Shown: positions 8,061-16,696 of the stretch, piece after piece
Numbering within the stretch: position 1 is the first letter of the stretch
Layout of the letters: every line of letters starts with the position of its first letter
From: Glycomyces fuscus
GTDB taxonomy: Bacteria; Actinomycetota; Actinomycetes; Streptosporangiales; Streptosporangiaceae
Reading direction: 5' to 3'
Assembly: GCA_002529455.1 (NCBI GenBank)
Contig: NYMS01000006.1
Coordinates: forward strand, 62,001 to 126,000
Length of the DNA: 64,000 nucleotides
Notes under the pieces: generated by a model
Databases searched by the model: none
Told to the model about the DNA's origin: nothing
Seen by the model: only the letters and a program-made list of their open reading frames with translations
Position numbers and translations under genes: made by a program

Positions 8061-9485
8061 TTGTTCAGCAGCGTCGACGAGGTGCTCGCCTTTATCCGGG
8101 ACGAGGACGTCAGATTCCTCGACGTCCGTTTCACGGACCTTTTCGGAGGCGTGAACCACGTTACCCTCCCGACCGAGAACGTCGACGAGTCGACGTTCAC
8201 CGATGGCCAGATGTTCGACGGCTCTTCCATCCGCGGCTTCCAGGCCATCCACGAGTCCGACATGCTGCTGCTCCCGGACCTGGGCACGGGTGTGCTGGAC
8301 CCGTTCCGCAAGCACAAGACGCTGAACATGACGTTCTTCGTCCACGACCCGCTGACCCTGGAGTCCTACAGCCGCGACCCGCGCAACGTCGCCCGCAAGG
8401 CCGAGGCCTACCTGCGCGGCTCCGGCGTCGCCGACACCGCCTTCTTCGGCCCCGAGGCCGAGTTCTACATCTTCGACGACGTCAAGTTCGAGACCCGGTC
8501 CAACACCGGCTACTACGAGATCGACTCGATCGAGGGCGCCTGGAACACCGGTTCCAGCCTCGAGGGCGGCAACCGCGGCTACCGTCCGCGCTACAAGGGC
8601 GGCTACTTCCCCGTCGAGCCGGTCGACCACTACAGCGACCTGCGCTCGGACATGGTGCAGCAGCTGATCAAGTCGGGCATCGAGGTCGAGCTCCAGCACC
8701 ACGAGGTCGGCACCGCGGGCCAGGCCGAGATCGGCATCAAGTTCGGCACCCTGCTCCAGCAGGCCGACAAGGTGCAGCTGTACAAGTACATCGTCAAGAA
8801 CGTCGCCAACGAGGCGGGCAAGACGGCCACCTTCATGCCCAAGCCGCTCTTCGGCGACAACGGCTCGGGCATGCACTGCCACCAGAGCCTGTGGAAGGAC
8901 GGCGAGCCGCTGTTCTTCGACGAGTCCGGCTACGGCCAGCTCTCGGACACGGCCCGCTACTACATCGGCGGCCTGCTCAAGCACGCCTCGGCGCTGCTGG
9001 CCTTCACCAACCCGACGGTGAACTCCTTCCACCGCCTGGTGCCCGGCTACGAGGCCCCGATCAACCTGGTCTACAGCCAGCGCAACCGCTCGGCCTGCAT
9101 CCGCCTGCCGCTGACCGGCTCGAACCCGAAGGCCAAGCGCATCGAGTTCCGCGTGCCGGACCCGTCGGCCAACCCGTACCTGGCCTTCTCCGCCATGCTG
9201 ATGGCCGGTATCGACGGCATCAAGAACAAGATCGAGCCGCCGGAGCCCGTGGACAAGGACCTCTACGAGCTGCCCCCGGCGGAGGCCCAGGCCATCAAGA
9301 CCGTCCCGGCGTCGCTGGACGAGGCCCTGGAGGCCCTGGAGGCCGACCACGAGTTCCTGCTCGAGGGCGGCGTGTTCACCAAGGACCTCATCGAGACCTA
9401 CGTGGACTTCAAGCGCACCGAGGAGATCGACTCCCTGCGCCTGCGCCCGCACCCGCGCGAGTTCGAGCTCTACTACGACATCTAG
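8061..9485 (+). CDS. glnA: Glutamine synthetase type I
   Basis: Makes glutamine from glutamate, ammonia and ATP as a cytoplasmic dodecamer. The 474-aa product shows the GS beta-grasp start ([29 protein letters not shown]), [13 protein letters not shown], the ATP/metal segments [13 protein letters not shown] and [15 protein letters not shown], and the glutamate-binding [10 protein letters not shown]. The adenylylation site is recognisable as DKDLYELPP near residue 400, a target for GlnE encoded just downstream. The TTG at 8061 is chosen: it follows a GGAGG at 6-bp spacing and gives the standard N-terminus ([11 protein letters not shown]). A GlnR box lies about 110 bp upstream. It is the canonical biosynthetic enzyme; a second GS-like gene occurs near 27 kb. 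Confidence 0.97.
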   Translation: MFSSVDEVLAFIRDEDVRFLDVRFTDLFGGVNHVTLPTENVDESTFTDGQMFDGSSIRGFQAIHESDMLLLPDLGTGVLDPFRKHKTLNMTFFVHDPLTLESYSRDPRNVARKAEAYLRGSGVADTAFFGPEAEFYIFDDVKFETRSNTGYYEIDSIEGAWNTGSSLEGGNRGYRPRYKGGYFPVEPVDHYSDLRSDMVQQLIKSGIEVELQHHEVGTAGQAEIGIKFGTLLQQADKVQLYKYIVKNVANEAGKTATFMPKPLFGDNGSGMHCHQSLWKDGEPLFFDESGYGQLSDTARYYIGGLLKHASALLAFTNPTVNSFHRLVPGYEAPINLVYSQRNRSACIRLPLTGSNPKAKRIEFRVPDPSANPYLAFSAMLMAGIDGIKNKIEPPEPVDKDLYELPPAEAQAIKTVPASLDEALEALEADHEFLLEGGVFTKDLIETYVDFKRTEEIDSLRLRPHPREFELYYDI

Positions 9486-9568
9486 GCCGCAGGCCGGATC
9501 CGCCGTGGCCGGATCCCAGGCGTGGCCAGCAGCTCCGGGAGGGCGCGTACACCGCGCCCTCCCCCCAT

Positions 9569-9600
9569 CGGGGCCGGTATCCGTTCGGGTACCGGCCCCG
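9569..9600 (+). terminator. Terminator after glnA
   Basis: Perfect 11-bp stem CGGGGCCGGTA / TACCGGCCCCG with a 10-nt loop, 84 bp past the glnA stop and before glnE. Expression of glnE is probably at least partly independent of glnA. Confidence 0.7.
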
Positions 9601-9677
9601 ACCCGGTTCCGGGCACCGGACCCGCTCACCGGCCGGACCGTTACCGTTGACGCGTGGTAAGGGACGGAACGACGAAC

Positions 9678-12600
9678 ATGACGGCAGGCGCGCTCGCCAG
9701 GCGCGGTTTCAGCGACAGTACCCGGGCACTGCGGCTGGTGGAGGAGGCCGGTCTGGACGCCCGGGCCGACATCGAGGTCATCAACGCCCTCGCGGCGGCA
9801 CCCGACCCCGACCAGGCCCTCCTCGGGCTGATCCGGGTCCTGGAGGCCGACTCCGACCCCGCCGAGGTCCTGGACGCGCTGCGCGAGGACCGGGACCTGC
9901 GGGCCCGGCTGTGCCGGGTGCTGGGCACGAGCACCGCCCTGGCCGACCACCTGGTGCGCCACCCGGGCGACTGGCGGGAGCTGCGGGGCGCCGACGCCTC
10001 CCGCTCCCCCGAGCGGGAGGAGGTGCGCCACGGCCTGATGCACACCGTGGGCGCCGACCCCCACAGCCCCGCGCCGACCGCCGACCCGGCCGTGGTCGGC
10101 GACGGTTCGGCGGAGTCCCTGCGGAACGTCCTGCGCGTGGCCTACCGCAGACGGGTACTGCGCCTGGCCGGGCGCGACCTGACCGGGCTGTGCACGGTGG
10201 ACGACGTCGCCGGGGAACTGGCGGACCTGGCCGCGTCGCTTCTGGACGCGGCGCTGGCGGTGGCCCGCGCCGAGCACCCCGAGGACGCGGCGCTGTGCCG
10301 CCTGGCGGTCATCGGCATGGGCAAGTGCGGCGGTCGCGAACTCAACTACGTCAGCGACGTTGACGTGGTGTTCGTGGCCGAGCCGGCCGTGGACGGGGAC
10401 GCGGACGGAGACGAGGGCCGGGGCTCCGCGAGGCCGGTGGACGACCAGGCGGCGATGCGCGCGGCGACCCGGCTGGCCACCGCGATGATGCGCATCCCCT
10501 CCGAGACCGACGCCGAGGGCGCCCTGTGGGAGGTGGACCCGGCGCTGCGCCCCGAGGGCAGGAACGGGCCGCTGGTGCGCCCCCTGTCAGGCCACCGCGC
10601 CTACTACGAGCGCTGGGCCAAGACCTGGGAGTTCCAGGCACTGCTCAAGGCCCGCCCGATCGCCGGGGACCCGGAGCTGGGCCGGGCCTACATGGACGTG
10701 ATCTCCCCCATGGTGTGGGAGGCGTCGAGCCGCAAGGACTTCGTGGAGGACGTGCAGGCGATGCGCCGCCGGGTGGTGGCGCACATCCCGGCGGGCGAGG
10801 CGGAGCGGGAGCTCAAGCTGGGCCCGGGCGGGCTGCGCGACATCGAGTTCTCCGTGCAGCTGCTCCAGCTGGTGCACGGGCGCACCGACGACCGGCTGCG
10901 GTCGGGCAACACCCTGGAGGCGCTGGCGGCGCTGTCCGGGCACGGGTACGTGGGGCGCGGTGACGCGGCGGGCCTGGCCGAGGCCTACCGGTTCCTGCGG
11001 CGGCTGGAGCACCTGTTGCAGCTGGAGCGGCTGCGGCGCACGCACCTGATGCCCGACCACACCGCTGAGGAGGGCCCCGAGCAGCTGCGCCGCCTGGGGC
11101 GGGCGCTGGGGATGACCGCGAACCCGGTGCGGGAGCTGACCGACGCGCGCCGCCGGGTGTCGTCGGAGGTGCGGCGCCTGCACGAGAAGCTGTTCTACCG
11201 CCCGCTGCTCAACGCGGTGGCCAAGCTTCCGGAGGAGGAGGCTCGCCTGTCCCCGGAGCAGGCCAGGGACCGCCTGGAGGCGCTGGGGTTCGTCGACCCG
11301 AGCGGTGCGCTGCGCCACCTGGAGGCGCTGACCTCGGGGGTCTCGCGCAGGGCGGCGATCCAGCGGACGCTGCTGCCGGTGATGCTGGGCTGGTTCTCCG
11401 ACGCCCCCGACCCCGACGCGGGCCTGCTGGGCTTCCGGCAGGTGAGCGAGGCCCTGGGCACCACGCCGTGGTACCTGCGCCTGCTGCGCGACGACGTGCG
11501 GGTGGCCGAGCGGATGGCGTGGCTGCTGGGGACGAGCCGGTACGTGACGGAGCTGCTGCTGCGCGCCCCGGAGGCGGTGGCGATGTTCGACGACGACGGC
11601 GACCTGGTACGCCGCGACCCGAAGGTGCTGGCGGCGGAGGCGGAGGCGGCGCGGCGCCGGTACGACACGGCCGAGGAGTCGGTGTCGGCGGTGCGCGCGC
11701 TGCGCCGCCGCGAACTGCTGCGCACGGCCGCGGCCGACCTGCTGGAGGTCTCCTCGATCCAGGAGGTGGGCTCGGCGCTGACCGACATCGCGGCGGTGAC
11801 CATAGAGGCGGCGCTGCGGCTGGCGCAGAACCGGGTCGTGGCGGCGTCGGGGGACGAGCCGCTCACGCGCGTGTGCGTGATCGCGATGGGCCGGTTCGGC
11901 GGCGGTGAGCTGACCTACGCCAGCGACGCGGACGTGATGTACGTGCACGACCCCCTGCCGGGCGTGGACACGGGCGCGGCGACCAAGCAGGCGCTGGCGG
12001 TCGTGCGGGAGCTGGCGCGGCTGCTGGAGATGCCCGCGGCGGAGCCGCCGCTGAAGGTGGACACCGACCTGCGCCCGGAGGGCCGCAGCGGGCCGGTGGT
12101 GCGCACGCTGGAGTCCTACGCGGCGTACTACGGGCGCTGGTCGCAGGTGTGGGAGAGCCAGGCGCTACTGCGGGCCAAGCCGGTCGCGGGCGATCCGCAG
12201 CTGCGGGAGGCGTTCACGAGGCTGATCGACCCCATCCGCTACCCCGAGGGCGGGATCGACTCCTCGGCGGTGCTGGAGATCCGCAAGCTCAAGGCGCGGA
12301 TGGAGTCGGAGCGGCTGCCGCGCGGCGCCGACCCGACGCTGCACACGAAGCTGGGCCGGGGCGGGCTGTCGGACGTGGAGTGGGTGGCCCAGCTGATCCA
12401 GCTGCGCCACGCGCACGAGTGCCCGGACCTGCGGACCACCGGCACCCTGGAGGCGCTGGAGGCGGCCGTGGCGCACGGGTTCCTCGACGAGGAGGACGGC
12501 GCCGTGCTGTCGCAGGCCTGGCAGCTGGCGTCGCGCGTGCGGGGGATGGTGATGCTGGTGCGCGGCCGGGGCGGGGACTCGCTGCCCACCGACCTGCGGG

Positions 12601-12779
12601 TGCGGGCGGCGCTGGCGGGGGCGATGGGCTGCCGTAGCGACGGGGACGGGGAGGACACCGAGGACGAGGAGAGCGCGGAGTTCGCGCAGGAGGGCCCGGC
12701 CGAACAGCTGACGGAGACCTACCTGCGCGCCACGCGCCGGGCGCGAGCGGTGATGGAGCGCGTCTTCTACGACGACTAG
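9678..12779 (+). CDS. glnE: Glutamine synthetase adenylyltransferase / deadenylase
   Basis: Bifunctional regulator that adds AMP to, or removes it from, the GlnA tyrosine according to nitrogen status. About 1033 aa, in two homologous halves. Each half has a nucleotidyltransferase core with the paired aspartates: GMGKCGGRELNYVSDVDVVF in the N-terminal (deadenylylating) half and AMGRFGGGELTYASDADVMY in the C-terminal (adenylylating) half. Both also carry the LRPEGR(N/S)GP(L/V)VR motif and the helical GlnD/GlnE extension with LGRGGLSDVEW. The ATG at 9678 follows AAGGGACGG; an in-frame GTG at 9654 would add eight residues. Location downstream of glnA supports the assignment. Confidence 0.95.
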   Translation: MTAGALARRGFSDSTRALRLVEEAGLDARADIEVINALAAAPDPDQALLGLIRVLEADSDPAEVLDALREDRDLRARLCRVLGTSTALADHLVRHPGDWRELRGADASRSPEREEVRHGLMHTVGADPHSPAPTADPAVVGDGSAESLRNVLRVAYRRRVLRLAGRDLTGLCTVDDVAGELADLAASLLDAALAVARAEHPEDAALCRLAVIGMGKCGGRELNYVSDVDVVFVAEPAVDGDADGDEGRGSARPVDDQAAMRAATRLATAMMRIPSETDAEGALWEVDPALRPEGRNGPLVRPLSGHRAYYERWAKTWEFQALLKARPIAGDPELGRAYMDVISPMVWEASSRKDFVEDVQAMRRRVVAHIPAGEAERELKLGPGGLRDIEFSVQLLQLVHGRTDDRLRSGNTLEALAALSGHGYVGRGDAAGLAEAYRFLRRLEHLLQLERLRRTHLMPDHTAEEGPEQLRRLGRALGMTANPVRELTDARRRVSSEVRRLHEKLFYRPLLNAVAKLPEEEARLSPEQARDRLEALGFVDPSGALRHLEALTSGVSRRAAIQRTLLPVMLGWFSDAPDPDAGLLGFRQVSEALGTTPWYLRLLRDDVRVAERMAWLLGTSRYVTELLLRAPEAVAMFDDDGDLVRRDPKVLAAEAEAARRRYDTAEESVSAVRALRRRELLRTAAADLLEVSSIQEVGSALTDIAAVTIEAALRLAQNRVVAASGDEPLTRVCVIAMGRFGGGELTYASDADVMYVHDPLPGVDTGAATKQALAVVRELARLLEMPAAEPPLKVDTDLRPEGRSGPVVRTLESYAAYYGRWSQVWESQALLRAKPVAGDPQLREAFTRLIDPIRYPEGGIDSSAVLEIRKLKARMESERLPRGADPTLHTKLGRGGLSDVEWVAQLIQLRHAHECPDLRTTGTLEALEAAVAHGFLDEEDGAVLSQAWQLASRVRGMVMLVRGRGGDSLPTDLRVRAALAGAMGCRSDGDGEDTEDEESAEFAQEGPAEQLTETYLRATRRARAVMERVFYDD

Positions 12780-13027
12780 GGCCCGCCTCGGGACACGGCC
12801 CGCGGAGCTCTGGAGGCGGCGCGGGTGGGACCGCGACCTGGGCTGCGCCGCAGGCGTCGCCGGTGTGGCGCGAGGGGGCGGGCCCCGGCGGTCTCGTGCC
12901 CGTCGCCGGTCCCCGGGCGCCCCGGGGACCGGCCACACGTGCCGGAGCACGTCGCGGGGGCGGGCCGGCCGTCCCGTACGGCGCGTACGGCGCCCCCGCG
13001 CCGGAGGAGTGGGACGCGGGGGCGCCG

Positions 13028-13047
13028 GGGCCGGGGGTGCCCGGCCC
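13028..13047. terminator. Hairpin between glnE and the amylase gene
   Basis: 8-bp GGGCCGGG / CCCGGCCC stem with a GGTG loop in the gap between the convergent glnE and amylase genes. The rest of the gap (12780-13064) is GC-rich and I see no gene in it. Confidence 0.45.
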
Positions 13048-13064
13048 TCGGGGAGGGGGAGGGG

Positions 13065-14873
13065 TCAGCCGCGCCAGGCGACCGTGGTCGCGGGGCCGAC
13101 GCGGTTGGCGCCCGACTCCCACTCGGCGTTCCCCGCGCCGTCGACCTTGACCAGCTTCCACTCGGTGTCGGCGCCGATGGGCGCGGTGCCCGACCACACG
13201 GGGTAGGTGGAGGCGTCGGTGGACAGCCTCACCCCGCCGCGGGGGTCCCAGGAACCCAGTGCGGGGGTGGAGCCGACCACGTACACCTCCTGGCCGTACC
13301 AGGTCTCCACCGTGGCGGAGACGCTGACGCCGCCGGGCTCACCGGGGTCGCCGCCGCCCTCGCACTCGGCCAGGTCGTCGCAGGTGCCGCCCACGTGCAG
13401 GGCGACGGCCCCGTTCGCGGGGACCCGGGCGCTGATCCGCCCGTCGGCGACGGTGAGGGTCCCGCTCCCGGCGGCGTTGTCGTAGCTGCCGTCGGGCAGG
13501 CCGGTGTCGGCGGTCAGGTTCCAGGCCTCGCCGGTGGCGTTGAAGGCGGCGAAGCCGCGGTCGCCCCGGTCGAAGGCGAGCCGGGAGGAGCCGTCGGTGG
13601 CGCGCTGGACGACGGGGGTGTCGCCGGTGGCGTTGCGGAAGGCAGGCATCCCGGCGACGGTCGGGTGGCGGTGCTCGCAGAGCCACTCGGCGCTGGCGCA
13701 GTCGGTGTCCGCGGTGATCCAGCCCGCCGGGTTGCCCTCCGCCTCGCCGGTGCTGGGCGGGCCCTGGGTGACGTTGGAGCCGAAGTCGTAGCTGGACATC
13801 ACCACGGGGCGGCCGTAGGGGTGGGCCAGCATGAACGCCACGGCCAGGTGGTAGCGGTCGCCGTCCTTGAAGGTCAGGGTCGGGTGGTAGCGCTGGGTGT
13901 CGTGGTTGTCGACGAAGACGGTGGCCTGCTCGTCGGTGAGCCCGCCGTAGTCCGGCAGCTGGGCCAGGCCGGAGATGTCCCCGTCCGCGAACCTGTTGGA
14001 GATGTCGCGCTGGTAGTCGAAGGCGGTCACGCGGCCGTAGGGCGCGTAGGCGGTGTAGGGGATGGTCTGGTCCCCGTAGACCTCGTGGAAGACGTCGGGC
14101 TGTCCGCCGAAGACCGGGACCTCGTTCAGGTCGGAGAAGATGGCGTCGACGTGGGCCTCGGGGACGTGCTTGGAGGCGTCCACGCGGAAGCCCGCCACGC
14201 CCATGTCCACCAGGCCGTTGAGGTAGCGGCGGATCTGCGCGCGCACCCCGGGGTCACCGGTGTCGAGGTCGGACAGTCCGACGAGCTCGCAGTTCTGCAC
14301 CTCCCACTTGTCGTTCCAGTCGCTGATCTCCTCGCGGCAGGAGCTGAAGTCCTCCTCGGTGTGGGAGGCGGTGCCGTCGCCGAACAGGTCGGGGTAGTCG
14401 TACTTGGCCCAGTCCGTGCCCGCGCTGCCGGTGCCCGAGCCGTCGCCGGTCATGTGGTTGATGACCGCGTCGGCGTAGATCCTCACGCCGTTGTCGGCGC
14501 AGGTGGAGACCATGTCCTGGAACTCCTCGGCGGTGCCGCGCCGGGTGTTGTCGATGCGGTAGGAGGTCGGCTGGTAGTCCTGCCACCAGGGGTAGTCGCC
14601 GCCCTCGGCGAAGGGGATGACCACGTGCTCCTGGGGCGGGGAGACCTGCACCCCGCCGTACCCGTGGGGGCCGAGGAACTCCTCGCACTCGGTGGCGACG
14701 GAGTCCCAGTTCCACTGGAAGAGCTGGACGATGGTCTCGCCGTTGTCGGCGGCCCGGGCGTCCTCGGCGGGGGCGGGGGCTGCCGGGACGGGAGTGGCCT
14801 GCGCGGGAGCCGCCAGCAGGCCGGCTCCCATCAGGATCGCCCCGGCGACGGCGCCGGGTCCGGTGGGCTTCAT
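13065..14873 (-). CDS. Secreted alpha-amylase (GH13) with C-terminal CBM20
   Basis: Hydrolyses internal alpha-1,4 bonds of starch outside the cell. The 602-aa precursor has a Sec-type signal peptide (cleavage likely after AQA, residue 26), then a GH13 barrel of the animal/Streptomyces-like subfamily: QLFQWNWDSVATECE, DAVINHM, nucleophile Asp232 (GFRVDASKH), acid/base Glu264 (VFHEVYGD) and Asp325 (VDNHDTQR). A C-terminal all-beta domain and a Gly/Pro linker precede a starch-binding CBM20 (about 505-602) with YVVGSTPALGSWDP and WKLVKVD. The ATG has an AAGGAG ribosome site. An inverted repeat matching MalR-type operators lies 54 bp upstream, so induction by maltose or maltodextrin and glucose repression are expected. 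Confidence 0.95.
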   Translation of the reverse strand: MKPTGPGAVAGAILMGAGLLAAPAQATPVPAAPAPAEDARAADNGETIVQLFQWNWDSVATECEEFLGPHGYGGVQVSPPQEHVVIPFAEGGDYPWWQDYQPTSYRIDNTRRGTAEEFQDMVSTCADNGVRIYADAVINHMTGDGSGTGSAGTDWAKYDYPDLFGDGTASHTEEDFSSCREEISDWNDKWEVQNCELVGLSDLDTGDPGVRAQIRRYLNGLVDMGVAGFRVDASKHVPEAHVDAIFSDLNEVPVFGGQPDVFHEVYGDQTIPYTAYAPYGRVTAFDYQRDISNRFADGDISGLAQLPDYGGLTDEQATVFVDNHDTQRYHPTLTFKDGDRYHLAVAFMLAHPYGRPVVMSSYDFGSNVTQGPPSTGEAEGNPAGWITADTDCASAEWLCEHRHPTVAGMPAFRNATGDTPVVQRATDGSSRLAFDRGDRGFAAFNATGEAWNLTADTGLPDGSYDNAAGSGTLTVADGRISARVPANGAVALHVGGTCDDLAECEGGGDPGEPGGVSVSATVETWYGQEVYVVGSTPALGSWDPRGGVRLSTDASTYPVWSGTAPIGADTEWKLVKVDGAGNAEWESGANRVGPATTVAWRG

Positions 14874-14926
14874 GTGCGCTCCTTGGGGGAGGTGCGCGGC
14901 GGGGCGGCACCGCCCCGTCCGCCGTT

Positions 14927-14947
14927 CTCTTGCAGTGATTGCAAGAG
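14927..14947 (-). promoter_or_regulatory. MalR/LacI-type operator upstream of the amylase
   Basis: Perfect 8-bp inverted repeat CTCTTGCA-GTGAT-TGCAAGAG. It contains the CTTGCA motif that recurs in Streptomyces amylase and maltose promoters and is bound by MalR (Reg1). It lies 54 bp upstream of the amylase start codon. MalR itself is not encoded in this window. Confidence 0.7.
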
Positions 14948-15185
14948 TTTGCGTGAGCGTGACGAAGCTAACAGACCGAACCGATCTTGTGAACGACCCA
15001 CCCCCTGGACGCCGCGCCGCTCACCCAGCGCGACGGATCCCGTCCCCACCTGGAAGGATGCCGCCCGACCCAGACTCCACCGACGGAACGACCCAGAAGG
15101 CACGCCCCCGTGAACTGGGACGACGCCCACGCAAGTTCTCGGCTTCCTTGGAAAAAATTTCGCAGGATTACTGAAACGCACACAC
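14948..15185. other. Gene-free stretch upstream of the amylase operator
   Basis: About 240 bp between the amylase operator and the terminator of the neighbouring membrane-protein gene. It is less GC-rich than the genes around it, and reading frames crossing it lack homology. I see no further gene or repeat; it probably holds the amylase promoter. Confidence 0.4.
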
Positions 15186-15222
15186 AAAAAACCGGCGGCG
15201 GCACGGTCCGTGCCGCCGCCGG
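15186..15222 (-). terminator. Intrinsic terminator of the 112-aa membrane protein gene
   Basis: On the minus strand a perfect 15-bp GC stem (arms 15192-15206 and 15208-15222) is followed by six T residues (AAAAAA at 15186-15191 on the plus strand). This is one of the few textbook Rho-independent terminators in the window. Confidence 0.9.
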
Positions 15223-15266
15223 CGGTCGCTCGGGCGCGGCCTGCGGGAGCCGCCCCGGGAGCGGGG

Positions 15267-15605
15267 TCACCAGAAGACGGCCACGCCGATGTTGACGATG
15301 GCGAGCACACCCGCGACGACGGCGAGGTTCTTGGCGGGCTTGCGCAGGTTGAGCACGCCCACGACCACGACCGCCAGCGCGACCAGCAGCTTGACGGCGA
15401 TCTTGACGTGGTTCAGGTCGCCGATGTCGGCCATCTCGGCCACCCCGACCAGCAGCAGGCCGGTGACGAGCTGGAGCAGGGAGCTGTGCAGCAGGACCTT
15501 GGTCGACTTGGGGTGGTCGGTGATGACCTGCATGAGGAAGCCCGCGATGACGCCGGCCAGTCCGATCATGTGCAGGAAGACGAGCGCGGAGTAGAGAATG
15601 TCCAT
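15267..15605 (-). CDS. Small four-span membrane protein
   Basis: A 112-aa protein that is almost entirely hydrophobic, with four predicted helices (about residues 4-27, 38-60, 67-86 and 92-110). Short loops carry DHPKSTK and RKPAKN. I do not recognise a family with a defined function; small hypothetical integral membrane proteins of this kind are common in actinomycetes. ATG start; no clear ribosome site precedes it. Instead a 5-5-5 palindrome (ACTAC-GCCCT-GTAGT) begins 13 bp upstream, so the mRNA leader may be very short. It is transcribed alone and ends in a strong terminator. Confidence 0.75.
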   Translation of the reverse strand: MDILYSALVFLHMIGLAGVIAGFLMQVITDHPKSTKVLLHSSLLQLVTGLLLVGVAEMADIGDLNHVKIAVKLLVALAVVVVGVLNLRKPAKNLAVVAGVLAIVNIGVAVFW

Positions 15606-15617
15606 ACCGGAAACACT

Positions 15618-15632
15618 ACTACGCCCTGTAGT
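15618..15632 (-). promoter_or_regulatory. Palindrome at the promoter of the 112-aa membrane protein
   Basis: ACTAC-N5-GTAGT, 13-27 bp upstream of the start codon, where it would overlap the core promoter. The spacing and TAC/GTA arms resemble operators of BlaI/MecI-type repressors, but no such gene is in the window, so the ligand is unknown. Confidence 0.4.
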
Positions 15633-15682
15633 TTTGCCTCCCCGGGTTCATGACACGCTGACGTAACGAAACCGGCACCCCC

Positions 15683-16264
15683 TCACCCGCGCGGCAGCGC
15701 CCTCCTGCGCCGCCACAGCATCCAGGCCAACCCCGCGGCCAGGGCCACTCCCCCGATCCGCAGCAGGTCCGCGGGGCCCGTGTATTCCGACACCCGCGAC
15801 ATCGCGGTCGCCTCCGCGGGGAGGACCGTGTCGCTCGCGCACGCGGCCGGGTCGGCGTCGCGTTCCAGCAGCAGGCAGGCGGTGCTGGTCAGGCGCTCCC
15901 CCGCGCCCTCCGGCGCACGGACGCGCACCGTGTACACCGCCTCCTCCCCCGCGGGCACCGTCACCTGCCAGTTCACGATCCCGTCCCTGACCACACCCTC
16001 GCCGCCCACCTCGACGATCTCCAGCTCCTCGGGGACGTGCTGGGCCAGCAGAGCGCCCTTCACCGGGCCGCCGTTGACGGTGGTGCGCAGCGTGAACTCC
16101 TGCCCCGGGCGCGGGGCCTCGCCCGCGTCCAGGAACAGCTCCACCCGCCCCTCCTCCTCCGCCGCAGTTTCGGCGTCGGCGAACGCGGGAGCGCAGAACG
16201 CCCCCGCCACCGCCAGGCCCGCCGCGAGCGCGCCCGCCGTCTTTCCCCGGTACTTCCACGTCAT
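15683..16264 (-). CDS. Exported single-anchor surface protein, unknown
   Basis: A 193-aa protein. A basic N-terminus and hydrophobic core form a signal peptide (cleavage likely after AFA, residue 29). The mature part is a single acidic beta-rich domain of about 130 residues resembling DUF11-type repeats (TLRTTVNGGPVKGALLAQHV, IVNWQVTVPAGEEAVYTVRV). Two cysteines (in TACLLLE and PAACASD) could form a disulfide. The C-terminus has one membrane helix (about 167-184) and a RRRRALPRG tail, without LPXTG. The ATG at 16264 follows GGGAGG; an in-frame start at 16315 would add 17 residues and spoil the signal peptide. Probably membrane-anchored outside the cell; function not known. Confidence 0.78.
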   Translation of the reverse strand: MTWKYRGKTAGALAAGLAVAGAFCAPAFADAETAAEEEGRVELFLDAGEAPRPGQEFTLRTTVNGGPVKGALLAQHVPEELEIVEVGGEGVVRDGIVNWQVTVPAGEEAVYTVRVRAPEGAGERLTSTACLLLERDADPAACASDTVLPAEATAMSRVSEYTGPADLLRIGGVALAAGLAWMLWRRRRALPRG

Positions 16265-16488
16265 CCCGCGCCTCCCGCGTGCGTCGTTCACCCCTAGACA
16301 ACTACGGGTAACCACAGGGTCGCATGCTGTGACACGCCGTCGGGGAACCCGGAGGTCTTAGGACGCACGGGCGCTCAGGCCTCCCAGGACTGGGATTCCT
16401 CCCCATGTGCGCCCCGGGGTCTTAGGGGGACCGTGGACACCGGACGGCGGGACACGGGCCCCGCCGCGCGAGTGAAGAGGAAGACACC

Positions 16489-16662
16489 GTGTTCCACAGC
16501 GAACTGCTCAACGCCAACGCCCAGGAGATGACCGAGCGGCGCGTCCGCGAGATGCAGCACCTGCGGACGGCCCTGCGGGTACGCGCCGAGGAGCGCGCAC
16601 GGCGCAGGGAGGAACGCCGTGAGCGCCAGCGCCGGCGGCGCTCGTACGGCCGCGCCGCGTGA
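16489..16662 (+). CDS. Small basic protein upstream of the LuxR-type regulator
   Basis: A 57-aa reading frame starting with GTG six bases after AGAGGAAG. The first 30 residues look helical (FHSELLNANAQEMTERRVRE); the rest is extremely Arg/Glu-rich (VRAEERARRREERRERQRRR) and ends SYGRAA. It could form one long charged helix that binds RNA, DNA or an acidic partner. The gene ends 34 bp before the LuxR-type regulator on the same strand, so co-transcription is likely. Small proteins with a similar Arg-rich end are common in actinomycetes, but I know of no assigned function. It is too short for most gene callers; the good ribosome site is the main support. Confidence 0.6.
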   Translation: MFHSELLNANAQEMTERRVREMQHLRTALRVRAEERARRREERRERQRRRRSYGRAA

Positions 16663-16696
16663 GGGCGTGCGCGGGAGGGGAGGGAGGAACCGCATA

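Noticed and set aside
7797..10277. 826-codon minus-strand frame opposite glnA and glnE
   Set aside because: Shadow of real plus-strand genes, without recognisable domains.
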